This document shows positions 36,507-48,797 of a DNA stretch of 64,000 nucleotides, one piece after another. Source of the stretch: Pelodera strongyloides (lineage: Eukaryota > Nematoda > Chromadorea > Rhabditida > Rhabditidae); NCBI GenBank assembly GCA_036852015.1, contig JAANDG010000014.1:310001-374000 (forward strand), in the 5' to 3' direction. Position 1 is the stretch's first letter. Each line of letters starts with the position of its first letter. The notes under the pieces were generated by a model that saw only the letters and a list, made by a program, of their open reading frames with translations, made no database searches and was not told the origin of the DNA. Both the position numbers and the translations under genes were made by a program.

Positions 36507-36669
36507 GGGATATTACGGCCGATCATTGGAACAGAATTTTGGACACTGTATTTTCATGCAAATCACTGCGCCATACTCAGTGCTTTTTGTCAGTCGAACT
36601 AAATTTACTCATATTATAATGCAATGGTGACGGGCAAATGCTCACAAACCGGCTGCTATATCGCGTTAA
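36501..36669. repeat. MITE, diverged family A-like
   Basis: TTTAAAGGGATATTACGGCC at the left is followed at the right by CACAAACCGGCTGCTATATC and GCGTTAAAA. It shares TTTAAA with the preceding family C element. Confidence 0.5.
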
Positions 36670-37367
36670 AAAGGCCTATTCCATAGGTTATTGATATGAT
36701 TGATATGATTCCATTCATTGTTCATTTGATGGTTGTCCATAAAGTGTTCGGTACGCCAATTGTTGTCCTTTTGCCAATTATTTCCCTGGCAAACGCGGCC
36801 TTCACATCGCGAATACCACCCAGGGCGATCGGGTTGCCTGAAGGAGAGTTGAATAAGTGATTTTTTTAGAGGTAATGTACGTAGTACGTGAAAAGTATAC
36901 TCGAGTTCAAATCTCTTATATATAAGTAATCTATGCACGTGCAAAGAATCGTAGAGCAAGATGCAAGTCTTCATCACGTAGTTGCGACCTGCGCTGTTGC
37001 GAGCCAACAGCTGTCATAACGGTCCTCAAGGTATGCACATAATGAAGCTCAACACTCCAAATTTTAAATTCATGTTACGCTCTTCCTCGAATATGTCTGA
37101 AGTGAATACTTATCACTGGCAATCAAAAGAGTGAACCTACGGTAAGTTGATTTTCGAAGGAGCTGGTGTGGCGAACCAATTATGAAATTCGCGATGATTT
37201 TTGAATCCAAACTTCCTGGCCTCATTATCATAATGTTGTTGCAAATGTGGATGCATGCGGTATTCCACATTATTGTAGTGATAATTGTTGTGATTTGTTC
37301 CAGGTATTGCTAGCGCATCGAATATAAGGTAGCATGAAATAAGAATGTATGCAAGTAGCCAAAGCAT
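36666..37367 (-). CDS. Small secreted His/Asn-rich protein
   Basis: Two exons (37367-37141 and 36837-36666) join in phase to 132 residues. The start ATG lies 3 bases after GTTTCAG, so trans-splicing is likely, and MLWLLAYILISCYLIFDALA is a clear signal peptide. The mature part is rich in Asn, His, Trp and Tyr (GTNHNNYHYNNVEYRMHPHL; later NNWQKDNNW and NEWNHINHINNLW) and has few Cys (CEGRVC in exon 2). It is probably exported, perhaps a cuticle or epidermal peptide precursor, but no family is recognised. The intron is 303 bases. A family A-like element overlaps the last few bases of the 3' end. Confidence 0.7.
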
Positions 37368-38262
37368 CAGCTGAAACATGTAACATGTTTTATAAAAACA
37401 ATGAGCCGGAAAAAAAAGGAAATGTAGCAAAATTAAGAAGTAAGGCAACACTCATAGATTTCTGTTGCGGCGAAAGCAGCGATTTTAAAGGCCATGTGAA
37501 ATGTTTAAATGTTCCACGGGATATTGTTTTGACTGATGTGCATCGTCCAGTTACTGACAGTGCATTATATATCAGCAAGTGATATAACTTGTTCAACGTC
37601 AACTCAATCCGTCTCAATCACTCATGACAATTATGCCAGGGCTAATCTTGAATTATGCTTGATCCAAGCCTTTGACCGCTCAATGTTGGAATATTTTTTG
37701 CGAGAAACATTTTATTGGTGTCTGCACTGACAAAATCCGGTGGGTGCGGAACGAGAATCTGGCGCGAAAATTTCAGGTTCTGGCGACAGCCTGGCGAAGA
37801 TTTGGGAGAATGTTAGAAAAATTGACATGGGTAAGTCACGAGAAACTCGCGAGAGTTAGGCGAATGCTTCGCAACGTGCGCGATGAGAGGTAGGCGCACT
37901 TGCTTGTTTCGCGGTTAAGTTTCACGTTGTTTTTGTCGTTTTTAAAATCCTACTGTTGAGAAAATCCTAAGTTACTTTGATTGTCTCAAATAAAAAATTG
38001 TATGCGGTGCACCCAAATTTCCTAAAAACCTACTCATCAAGGAAGTGACGCTCCAAAAACCCTTAGTAAAACCTCATGCATTACCTTACAGGAAAAAAAA
38101 CGCTAAATGGAGAGAAACAGAAAGGTAGAGATAGGGAGACAGAACCTACACTTTTAAAATAAGGAGAGGGGGGAAAAAAGAAAAAGAAAACAGGAGGTGT
38201 ACCGTGTACCCACCTTCACCCACCCACTCGTGGCCATAAACAAAAAAAATAGCTGAATTTCC

Positions 38263-38632
38263 CTTAGAGCGCGTTCGGGATTGCGAAAAGAAAGAAAAGA
38301 AATCAAAAATAGTAGTTCGGGATGGCCCTTAAAAATTCCGAAATTTCCGAAATCTCCAAAAAAATTTCCGAAATCTCCACAGTAGGAGGAAATTCGTTGT
38401 GGGGCCGCACAGTACACTATTTGGAGCAACTTTTTAATATGAATAAAACATCACAAGCAGGAAAAAATAAATTCGAAAGAGTTGCTCCATAGTGTACTGC
38501 CCCCCCCCCTGTGCGGTCCCACAACGAATTTCCTCCTACTGTGGAGATTTCGGAATATTTTTAAGGGCCATCCCGAACAACTTTTTTTGATTTCTTTTCT
38601 TTCTTTTCGCAATCCCGAACGCGCCCTTACTT
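38263..38632. repeat. Large palindromic element
   Basis: The arms of about 170 bp mirror: AGAGCGCGTTCGGGATTGCG with CGCAATCCCGAACGCGCCCT, GGAGGAAATTCGTTGTGGG with CCACAACGAATTTCCTCC, and AGTACACTAT with ATAGTGTACT around the centre. A C9 run lies in the right arm. Family unknown. Confidence 0.88.
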
Positions 38633-39079
38633 ATAGCCGCATTAGTTACACTGACCACATGTTATTTATATACACGCCTTGTTAAGATATTTTTGTGCAA
38701 TGTGTTCCCAGCAACATAGAATGCATCAAACCAAACACTTCGAACGGGCACTACTTTTTTTCTACTAATCTTATAGCCGATCTCTACAAATAAGATTCTA
38801 AAAGTTATAAAACCCAGTAGCACAAGTAAAATACAAACATTTGAATAAAAATTTATTCCAGATTGCACGAGAAAAATATTTGTAAATAAATACAATAAAT
38901 TATAAATAACTTGTCAAATTAAGTATGATATGTGGTCTTAAATTAAATTCGCCCCTAAAAGATGTTGGATTCCGTAAGCATTCCAAATTCAATAAATTTT
39001 AAATAAACTATTCAATAAATTTAACTAAATTACATAACGGTGCAACTCCCTTTCGTATTTTCTTTTGACATTTTTAACA

Positions 39080-41492
39080 TTAAACCTTTCTGAAAAACTG
39101 CTCAACGTTGGCCTGATCAGATGGGATCAAGAAGTGGCATCCGAGCTGAAAAATAAATAAAAAATTATTAAAAAAATTGTTTTTAATATCATATCTCATA
39201 TCGATCCAAACATTTTTACAGAGCTTCACATAATTTTTTTGCGCTTGTTTTGGATGCTTGTGTGATTATTTTTTTTCTTCTTATTGTGTTGCAATGTCAT
39301 ATGTTTGTTAGTAAATTTTTATCAGAGTTCATATTTTTTATCAGAATATTATTTTTTATTATTTTATTGATATTATTGGAATTATTTTTAGAGTATTGCA
39401 AATATTATATTAGCTATAATAATATATATATATTATAATATATTGTGGGATTATGATTGGAAAGTAGTATTGCTAATATTATATTAGTTATAATAATATA
39501 TTATAATATTATGATAATATATACGAATCGTATTCTACCTCGAATGTCATTTCTTGTTCGATACAATCTCCACGACGCCAGAAGAACCATTCTCCATTGC
39601 GGTCGACACCCTGATTTAATTATTTATTATTTACTAATTATAAATTTTTGATAAAATATTATTCGATAAAAAAATATTTCAGCAATTTTATAACCAGTAA
39701 AAAGTTTCTTTGTACATAAAAATAAAAGGATGCTATCGTCTGACATGCAGCAACAGTAATACTTATACTAAATTTTTAATAAAATTACAATTAAAATAAG
39801 TGCTAGTTTTGTATATATTTCTTACCTTGTATGAATCGAGATTCACACATTTGTGATTATTTGAGGGAGTCTTAGCAATGACATAAGCTGCTCCAGTTTC
39901 GGGGCAGTACAGAGGACAGTAGATTCCTGATTCTTCCTAAACATCATTTCAACTTCATTTTTTTACGAATTTAAATTTTCTAATTCCCTTCTTTTTGTGT
40001 TATCTTATATTTCTTATGGTGATGTGCTTATTCAGAGGAACTAATAATCAGTTGGTTTATTGAATCACTTCTCATTGATATGATTTTTTTCAGATCTTCA
40101 GATTTTTTTATTAAAAATTGTAGCATTCTATTTTCTAATTATCCGTTCAGAAAACTGAATGATTACAAAATGCGCGCAAATATTTTGAAACTCTAAAATT
40201 TGGAAAATTACCATTTAGGTTCAAAATTGGTGGTTTAAAACATGTAATTGAACAATTTCATGCTATTTTTACCATGATTTTTCAGAAACTATTTTTTCAC
40301 AACAACACTCCTTATCCTTACATCGCCAAGGTTGCTATTAATTTAAAGAAAGATATGATCACGCTTGAACTAAAGTAACAACCCATATTAATGTAACTAC
40401 TTCTGACGTTTCATTTTTCGCAGTATGTCTATTATTTTTGGTAAATTTACGTATTTTCCTCAATGAAGCACAAGACTTATAAATTTTTCAGACTTTATGT
40501 CCGAATGACTTTGAACAGAAGGAAAAAGACGTGACTTCATTACTAACTGAGACGTTTTTATTAGGTACATATAATATTCGTAATCTGGTTGTTATGGCAT
40601 TAGTCAACAAATGTTCAAATGTTATGACGAGTGATTTTGAAAAGAAAACTTATAACATTCCCGTGAACTCTTACGTATTTATGCTAAGTTACTCGAATTT
40701 AGATCGATTTTTATTCTAATTTACGATCCAATTTTTTTCTAATTCAGTTTTTTGGCAGACCAACAGCTTGCCAGCGAAAAGACATAAACCGCATAGGAAT
40801 TATGGTGTTCTCGACGCGTTTCAAAAACCGACCGGTATTTCGCTTTAATAACACATGAGAATTTTGAGAATTTGCATACCTGGAAGCACCCCTGATTAAT
40901 ATTCGCCTTGAATTCCCTCTCGTCATCTCTGTGTTTCTTCAAAGTCAGTGTACAATCAGTGCCCTGTCCATTTGGCTTCTTCACACATGTGTACTTACGG
41001 TATTCTGAATTAATATAGATAAATATATCCATAAAGTTTTTCATTCAAACGTGCTCTTTCAATGTTGCCTTATGGAATATATTAAAAAAAAAGCTCTATC
41101 CTATGCGTAAGATTTCTATTTTTCAGGCATATAACAATGTACTATTTTCGAGAATAATTTGTGTTCATGTTTATCAAAGTGCTTTGCTAAAAGCATATAC
41201 ATACATGTCTCATCTTGGCGTGACGCTAACTTATTCAAAAGGTGTAGAAACTAAAGACTGATTTTTTTTATAAATTCAAGGAGTTTGCTTAATTATTACG
41301 AACGTTTGGTCGGCTAGAAGAAGCATATTGAACATTGATATATATATATATATAAAGTCTTTTGAAAACAAAATTATATTTAAACTTATATGAAAACACT
41401 TTTTGCATATTAGACCAACCATGGTGATGTCCTCCTTGGGCAAATGCACATACTCCAAGAATCGCCAATGCCAACACACACTTGTAGATCAT
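39080..41492 (-). CDS. Small secreted cysteine-rich protein, four exons
   Basis: Exons 41492-41420, 41004-40880, 39936-39826 and 39145-39080 join in phase to 124 residues. The ATG lies 1 base after TTTTCCAG. The signal peptide MIYKCVLALAILGVCAFAQ is followed by GGHHHEYRKYTC. The mature chain carries seven cysteines, in the local contexts YTCVKK, TDCTLT, GCFQ, YCPLYCPE, HKCVN and LGCHF, and ends in EQFFRKV. It is probably an extracellular disulphide-bonded protein. The spacing does not match a ShK, TIL or insulin pattern that I can place. The donor of exon 1 (GTTGGT) is weak but fixes the phase. A family A element lies in intron 2. Confidence 0.75.
39160..39520. repeat. Very AT-rich, TATAATA-repeat stretch
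   Basis: The third intron of the Cys-rich gene contains long runs of TAATATTATA-type sequence with local palindromes and a short TA microsatellite. No coding signal is seen. Confidence 0.6.
40664..40849. repeat. MITE, family A, left end degraded
   Basis: The right end CCGACCGGTATTTCGCTTTAA is clear, preceded by GACGCGTTTCAAAAA. The body TTACGTATTTATGCTAAGTT is typical. Intronic in the Cys-rich gene. Confidence 0.75.
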
Positions 41493-43738
41493 TCTGGAAA
41501 ATATTATCAAATATTTATTGCCAAATATTAATAATCAAATATAACCACCTTGTTTTCACATATAAAAATAAATAAGGCAGATGTCGTTGGCTGGAAATGT
41601 TTTAGTTTTATCATATCGAAGTACAGAAGATCAACTTATAAGTTTACACCTACACCTTGACTAGGAGTGTAAATTTAGTTAAAGTTTAGATAGAACATTG
41701 CAATATCTAGAGAGGAGGATCACCACTTTCTGAGAAAATTATGCACCCGTGATAGGAGTTAAGAAATAACGTAATCATTGAAAACGACAAAGACAGCGCA
41801 CAGTTAGCATCATAGTACTAGAGTAACGAATGGTTAGGCTCACAAGTGAGCCTTCAAAACTCGCTTTTATATAGCGGTCGGCGCTGTAGCCTAGGGCTGG
41901 CTGGCTTGGTTATTTATGCGGCTGAAGGACTGGACCCTGTTAATATGCATAGACCTTGGATGAGATGCATTATAAATGGCGAACTATATGCATCGCTTAA
42001 ATCTCCTTTTTTCCCTCAACTCTATCGCTAAGGCTTTATCTCTAAGCTGGTTTTCATCTCCGAAGTCTCCGCAATTTATGCGTCTCTTAAACCTAATAAA
42101 GTCTTTCGTAACCTGTGTTTCCCTATTTTAATGGTATTTCTTTAGATGGTGGCGATACGCAAGAAATACAAGCGAAAACGTGTTGGTATGAGGAGAACAA
42201 CATGCTAAGTTTGCCCTACCAGCATAGGATTTATACGCATAAGATGGGAAAGCATTTTATATGTTCATTTATGTAAATCAAGGCTCGGTTCAAGGGAAAT
42301 AATGATTTGAATAAAAATTACTTTGCGAGTGACAAAGACGATGCCCACAATGACAAAGCATCCTAATTAGCCAGCGTACACACTATAATATAACAATAAT
42401 ATTTATTACGCACACAAAAAATGTAAGCGCACAGTTTGGCATACATTCATCATACACCCAACAAAAGAAATCCATATTTGGGTAGTTGGGTTCATGATGG
42501 AACAGCAACTGGTACTGTATCAGAAACTTGCAAACCCTTTATTTTTCAAGGAGTAACATGAGGGGAAAACCAGCAGATCTTCAACGTTAAAAATATAGGT
42601 GCGAGCACCTTTATTTTTACCACACTTTTGTAAATAGACATCTTGCAGTTGTTTCTTGGTACCACTACAGATTTCTTGTTTCTTTCACTTCCGCTACCAT
42701 TAGTCATCTTCGTAACTTTTTTATCTATAATTCACGATGTCTATCACTGAAAGAACAATGAGCATAAATTACTGTGCTTGTCACATCACACGTTCTCATC
42801 TGTTGATAAAAACTCGTTTCACAACACTGATCCCCATTGCTAACAAGTTTGAACAGCGGCCGATATTGCTTGGTAACTTTATGAATCCTTAGATATGTGA
42901 ATTAACAACACTGAGAAACACATGGGTTCACCGTATTGGCGCCGAAATGTATCGCGGCAAGAACATGGCGAATTAACATGAAATTCTATGAATTCACAAA
43001 ACATTGAGAAACGATTATACCAAGCCTTATTCAGCCTTTCACAAAAGACTTCTTTTGATAATCTGGCAAATTCTGAGAAAAAAATTAACTGTTTGATGTC
43101 CTTCTATTTTTAGCGGCAAAGTTCATTTAACAATCCAAACGATGAACTTGACGGATGAACTTGCACAAAAGTCCATTGAAAATTGATGAAGTGGTCGAAA
43201 GTTGTTCCCAGTACTTGGTAACGCTATTGAATAGACGGTCATGTGGAAAACTGGACCAGCATGAACTAATAGCACAAATAGTGGGCGTTCGGTTTATTGC
43301 TACCACATGATTAATTTAGGAAACTTTTCCTTCTATTCGTAACGCAGTCGACTATTTGTATCAGAACTCTGAACACCCCTTTTAAGGGAGCCTCACAAGG
43401 GAATCATATTGAACGGTGGCTGTCGTCGGTTCGGGTTGTTGTTTAACTTTCCTCAATACTGTTCGGGTTGTTAATCAGAATGAAATCTTACATAATGAGA
43501 TATACCTCCTTTGATAGTTCCAGTTCCAGTGGCCAATTATCGTAAGGAGCGCGGTCAGGGCTCAGACGCACATATCCATAGTCAACAGCTTGAGCAAGGT
43601 GTGTCGACTGTTGCCTTTAATTGCGTTTTACCGCGATTCTGGCCCTTTCGAGCCCAAGAAAATCTGGTTGGCGGAAAGAGTGTTTTTGGAGATCCAGCAA
43701 GGTCATTTGTCACCTTTGGGATGTAAAAAATTTTTAAA

Positions 43739-43890
43739 CAAAATATTGGCCGGTTTGCTTTCTTATGCAGCTTATACAAATGATAATAAATTAGAATAAA
43801 AAATAGAGCTAAATTCGAGCAACTTATCATAAATACGTCAGGATACAGTTGCCCACGATGCGTTTCAAAAACCGAACGGTATTTCCCTCA
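43739..43890. repeat. MITE, family A, both ends damaged
   Basis: The left end is AAATATTGGCCGGTTTGC and the right end GCGTTTCAAAAACCGAACGG then TATTTCCC. Confidence 0.65.
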
Positions 43891-44383
43891 CAAAAACCGG
43901 ATTTCATTGTGCAATGTTTCCTAACAAAACGGATATACTAAATGAGGGTTTGACTTGTGACATAGAACCAAAACTCGAAATGACGCTATCCCATGTCAAA
44001 GAGTAATTTTTGACCGGGACAAATCGACTTTACATACAGACAGTGACATCATTTCAAGCGTGATTAGCATAGCCACCCTCGCAGAGAAACCCCCCCCCCT
44101 TCCCCTAACATGGAGAAAAAAGAGACAGCACCATTCTTGATTTTTCAAAAAAGTGCGACGTGAGTCATTTCCGCACACACAATGCGATTCATTTGTTTCT
44201 GTTTGTCTGGTATATGGAAAAACCGTTTTCGAAGCGAAATGGAAATATTGCGTGGTTTTCATGTCGATCGCAACATCACTGGCCATGCGTTTTTTTACTG
44301 AGCGTACGGCAATTTGCATGTCAAATCATGCCTGAGAACTTAGAAGGACGCCTTCCGTCCTGATGCGTCATCTTTTTTGTTAG

Positions 44384-44560
44384 TTTAAAGCAAAATACCG
44401 GCCGGTTTTCGAAACTCATCATGGATAACTGAATTCTTACGTATTTATGCTCATTTCCTCGAATTTAGCTCGATTTTTACAGTGTAATTTATAATTTATT
44501 TTTTTAGCACAATTTGCATACTCGATGTGTTTCAAGGACCGGTCCATATTTCGCTTTAAA
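44384..44560. repeat. MITE, family A
   Basis: The left end is TTTAAAGCAAAATACCGGCC and the right end TTTCAAGGACCGGTCCATAT then TTCGCTTTAA. Confidence 0.8.
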
Positions 44561-44944
44561 TAAAATCCTGTAAATTGTAATTGCTTTGCGCCGCTTACTG
44601 TTCCCAAAAGTGTCTGTTTAGTAGAGAACGTAGAGCTCGAAAACGGCTAACCGTTTCATCATTCAGTCGCATCCACTTTCAGGATTCGGTTAAATGTTCT
44701 TGAACTGAACTAAAAAACTCAAATTGTTTTTGGCACTTTCTCTGGCCTCAATTTTGTTTCCTTGCTGTGTTGAACAGACGTGACCAGCGACTTCCCGTTC
44801 CTTCGTCAGAGGCCATTTGTTCACAGAAAAGCAGCACTTTTTTTTTACCTTCTTGTATCTTATATAAGTGAGGAAATATAGGGATACCATGAACATACTA
44901 CCTACTTCTTGCACTGATCAGTTGTTCAGTTTCAGTACAACATA

Positions 44945-45075
44945 GGTGGGTGAACCCTTGGTGACGGTTCACTGTTTTTTTGTGGTCCAGCCCATTCGGT
45001 GACCTCTTTGTGACCGTAGGGTGACCGAGTTTCATCGAAACCGTAATCAATTGTCCACCAAGTGGTCACCAAATG
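44945..45075. repeat. Degenerate GGTGACC-type repeats
   Basis: GGTGAC or GGTCACC recurs irregularly in both orientations over about 130 bases (GGTGACGGTTCAC, CGGTGACCTC, GGGTGACCGAG, GTGGTCACCA). Its nature is unknown. Confidence 0.45.
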
Positions 45076-45292
45076 GGTATTAACATGTAACCAAATTTTT
45101 TTCTTCGTTTCACATGTGCTGTTTTCATGTGAACTATGTAAATTTCTTTGCTATTTTATCCTTATTTCGAAGAACGCAATCACAATTCAAAGGCACCTCT
45201 ATACTAGCTAGAAAGAGCATACAAAAGGCGGTGGTGCGTGATAAAAATTATTCCTAGAAATTTTATTCAATATCGTCCATTATAGGGCCAAC

Positions 45293-45321
45293 TCTCTCTC
45301 TCTCTTTCTTTTTCTTTCTTT

Positions 45322-45358
<37 letters not shown>

Positions 45359-45410
45359 TTCTTTCTTTCTTTCGTTCTCTCTCTCTCTCTCTCCCTCTCT
45401 CTCTCTGAGC
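45293..45410. repeat. CT/TTTC microsatellite
   Basis: Long runs of CT with interspersed TTTC. The Arg/Glu-rich frame on the minus strand here is a translation artefact of the repeat. Confidence 0.9.
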
Positions 45411-46007
45411 CAAAACAAGCCTGCAATTTACCCTGTTCCAAAGTTATTCCACGCTTCCGGGCAATTAACTCCCAAAAACTTGGTTCGTTAATGTTGGCTT
45501 CTGAACGCAGCACTTGTGTGTTTCCAGTTCCATGTTTTCATATTTTCGCCCCATTTACTCGGCGGCACATATTTGAAATGGACGCATGTCATTATTACTT
45601 TTATTTTCTGCCTGCTTTAGTAGTTCGTCCTTTTTGAGGAAGCTATTATCATGTTATTCAAGAGTTGAATGTTTTGCATCCGGCACATTATCATTATGAC
45701 GTGAACAGGCGAGAGCAAAAAAGATAAACGACCTTTTTTAGAACAAAGCACACAGAAAGAACACACCGATTTTTGTGTCTGAACCAAGTTCTTATATCCG
45801 CCAAGAGACATGATAACCACTGTTCTTTTTTTGCTGAAGGCTACTGAGAATATTGGTAAACAGGTTGTATCCTTTTTTCGAAAAACCTTGAGCACATTGT
45901 ACTACGTTACATCACGAATTTATCATTCTTCCTTTTTTGGTTGTTTGTGGTTACTAAAGTAGGCAATTAATATTCTAAAGTCGCATATATATGACAACAT
46001 CCAAGCG

Positions 46008-46255
46008 TTATCTTGTTATATAAAGGAGAAGAGTTTACTTGGTCTTTTGTTTGTGTGAACGAAACGAAAATTAGAATATCTAAGAGGCTATACAAGGAGA
46101 ATCGGAGCCCAGTGTTGAGCAAGCGATATCGAACCTTATTTCATGATTTTCAAGATACGTTGCAAGCTTTAACCAAGTGTGCTCACTGTTCCTGCATCCT
46201 AAACAATGAAAGTCGCCTCAGGCCAGGCGGCGATAGCCGTCTGGTATTTATATAA
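46008..46255. mobile_element. Short interspersed element (TATAAAGGAGAAG...CGGCGATAGCC)
   Basis: It starts TTATATAAAGGAGAAGAGTT and contains TTTTGTTTGTGTGAACGAAA. It ends with GTCGCCTCAGGCCAGGCGGC, then GATAGCCGTCTGGTATTTAT and ATAATAAA. The same start and end pattern occurs at 57520-57775, and the end also at 36190-36428. The termini TTATATAAA and TTTATATAA are a short inverted pair. Confidence 0.6.
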
Positions 46256-46462
46256 TAAAAAAATGTGTCCATATTAGATCAAATTATGTGCTGTGCATAT
46301 ATGTTACACAGTAGCGTGAGCATGTACGTATGTTCATTGCGCACGTCCCAAGTTCTCAAGTAACATAAAGTCTGCAATAAGAATGATATATTGCTGTTGT
46401 ACGACGACTTTGAAACATCTTTATAAGAAGAAGAAAGTATTGTATTTAAACACTTTAGCGTC

Positions 46463-46682
46463 TTAAAGAAAGAGGCCCACGAGAAAAAGAAACCGTAAAA
46501 ACGTATTTTAATCTTTCTGTATTTCTGACTACACTACCTGGCCGAACTGTTTGCCGTGAAATATATCTGCGAGTTCTAGGCGCAAAGAAATGCGCTTTTC
46601 ACAGCAATATGTCTGGCGTTCCGGACATTTTGTTCAGGTAAATTAAGAAAAACTTTTTTTCTCGTGGGCCTGTCCCTTTAAT
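46463..46682. repeat. Partial family D MITE
   Basis: The right half is well conserved (GGCCGAACTGTTTGCC, GTTCTAGGCGCAAAGAAATG, TTCTCGTGGGCCTGTCCCTT). Most of the left arm is deleted, leaving TTAAAGAAAGAGGCCCACGA. Confidence 0.8.
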
Positions 46683-47552
46683 AATGGATGGAACATGGAA
46701 CAATAAGATCAACATCATACATCCCATATAAACATTATTGTTTTGTTTGTAGCTTGTTTTCCTACAGCAGGTAGATCAGAAACATCTGAAAAGCATTCTA
46801 AATGGAAATTGTAAAGGGCTCGTATTTCATAAAGTACACATTTAGACGAGCCGCCAACAAAATAAGTATATCCTTATTGTGCGCGTTTATACACACATCG
46901 CAAATCACGAACCTGTATAGAAGACCTTATTACATTATGCCTTTAAAAAGAAAATCAGTTGAAATATGGGCATCTATTTTTTTCAACCAACAAATACTCT
47001 TCGTATAGTTGACCACACCCATCACACTAGTGACGTAAGTGTGGTCATTGAGAAAATTTTATGCGATATGCCGGTTATTTGCCTTAGCTGAGTCAGGCTT
47101 GCATTCCCTAAGCAATTGAGAAAATTAGACTTTTATTACGACCAGAGTCGTTTTTTTTTCACGATTGACCTCCTTCGCTATTCTGAACTAGGAGGAACTG
47201 AGGGTGGCGAACCGCGACAAATACGGTCACACTTTATACGCACAACATAACTTACGTAAGGAAAAAGTGTTTCTTTTTTTCTGAAACTCGAAATATGACC
47301 TAAGAGGGCAACGCATCATGAAAAGCGTCTGGCCAGTCGAGCGAAATGCTACCTTTTTCCGAGTAGTTCCTTTCTTTTTTTTTCCTCACTATTTTCACTT
47401 TTTCTGTGTCTTCTTGTCCTCCCAAGTAAAAAAAGTAAAACTTCCTTCAAACATGGCAGGCTTAATGAAAGAAAAAACATGACTATGATCCCGATGGCTT
47501 ACGTTCTCTCTGCGCTAAAGTAGTTTAATAAGAAGCAACCGATATGCACGTG

Positions 47553-47724
47553 TTAAAGCGAAATGCTAGCCCTTTTGGAAAATTTGCATATGATAAGCAG
47601 ATCCTATGTATCCTATGCTAATTTTTTACGATTGCCGTGGACCATCGTACAAAATTAGCATAGGATACATAGAATTTGCTTTTCGTATGCAAATTTTCCA
47701 AAGGGGCGAGCATTTCGCTTTAAA
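47553..47724. repeat. Near-perfect palindromic element, family B
   Basis: This copy is almost identical to 5927-6098 (TTAAAGCGAAATGCTAGCCC, centre CGATTGCCGTGGACCATCG). Its right end shares TTTAAA with the family C element that follows. Confidence 0.9.
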
Positions 47725-48168
47725 GGGACGGGCCCATCAAAAGAAACCTATATTTTGCCTATTTTAATAATTTGTATAAAGGGGGTTTATTATAATATAT
47801 GTACACTAAATTTCGGCTAGACTTTATCCCGCTGCAATTTTTCGGTGTCGATAAACGGATAAGTATACCGTAGAAGACCAACAATTGCACCCTTATTTCC
47901 TTACCGCGTCTCCCGAGGATACCTCGCTCTGATTGGGACCCGGGAGGCTATCTGTCCATATAGCCATATTCCCCCGAGACACGTGACAAGAAAATAAGGG
48001 TCAATTGTTGGTCTTCTACGGTATACTTGTCCGTTTATCGACACCGAACAATTTCAGCGGGACAAAGTCTAGCCGAAATTTAGTGTACATATATTATAAT
48101 AAACCCCCTTTATACAAATTATAAAAACATGCAAAATATAGGTTTATTTTGATGGGCCCGTCCCTTTA
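47719..48168. repeat. Palindromic MITE, family C, intact
   Basis: The ends TTTAAAGGGACGGGCCCATC and GATGGGCCCGTCCCTTTAA are perfect. The arms mirror through GGCTAGACTTTATCCCGCTG and CAGCGGGACAAAGTCTAGCC. This is the reference copy for 35814-36506. Confidence 0.93.
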
Positions 48169-48180
48169 ACAACATGAATT

Positions 48181-48320
48181 GTGGACCGCGTGGCTCAATG
48201 GATTCAGTGTCGCTTCAGGCGCCCATGACAAAAGTTCGAACTTCTTCCGTCAGTACATTAGCTTAAAGTACTGTATCAAGGAAAATTTGAATAAAAGAGT
48301 GCGTCCTTGAAGCGTAAAAC
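48181..48320 (+). repeat. tRNA-derived SINE-like sequence
   Basis: A-box-like TGGCTCAATGGATTC (48191) and B-box-like AAGTTCGAACTTC (48231) have tRNA-like spacing. The tail TGCGTCCTTGAAGCGTAAAA resembles GCACGCTCTTGAAGCGTAAA at 5120. The stems are imperfect, so a functional tRNA is unlikely. Confidence 0.5.
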
Positions 48321-48392
48321 ATTTGTATGTATGTATGGATCAAATGTTTCTCGGCGTTCTTTTTTTGGTCAGCATTTCCTTGTTCGACTCCA

Positions 48393-48797
48393 GGGACAGG
48401 CCCATCAAAGTAAGCCTATATTTACGACATGTTCATAATTAATATAAAGCAATTCTATTACAATATATACAAACAATAATTCTCCTACATTTACCCTGTG
48501 GAACTTTTTTCAGATGAACTCATCGTATATGTGTACCGTAAAACTGCAGATTTCAAGGCTGTATATGCAAATTTGGATCGCATTCTAATTTCACGATAAA
48601 TTTGTATAGACAACTTTGATATCTGCTGTTTTACGGTATGAATACACGATAAGCTCATCGGAAAAAGTTTCCCAGGGTGAATGTAGGTGAAATTTGGTTT
48701 ATATATATATATATATATATATTGTATTAAAATTCTTTATAATAAGTATGAACGTATCGTAAATATACGTTTACTTTGATGGGCCTGTCCCTTTTAA
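48393..48797. repeat. Palindromic MITE, family C-like
   Basis: GGGACAGGCCCATCAAAGTA is mirrored by TACTTTGATGGGCCTGTCCC in part. Inner arms TACATTTACCCTG and CAGGGTGAATGTA mirror. A TA microsatellite lies at 48704-48722. The right arm resembles 61740-61830. Confidence 0.82.

Noticed and set aside
45280..45513. Arg/Glu-repeat frame
   Set aside because: It is a translation of a CT microsatellite.
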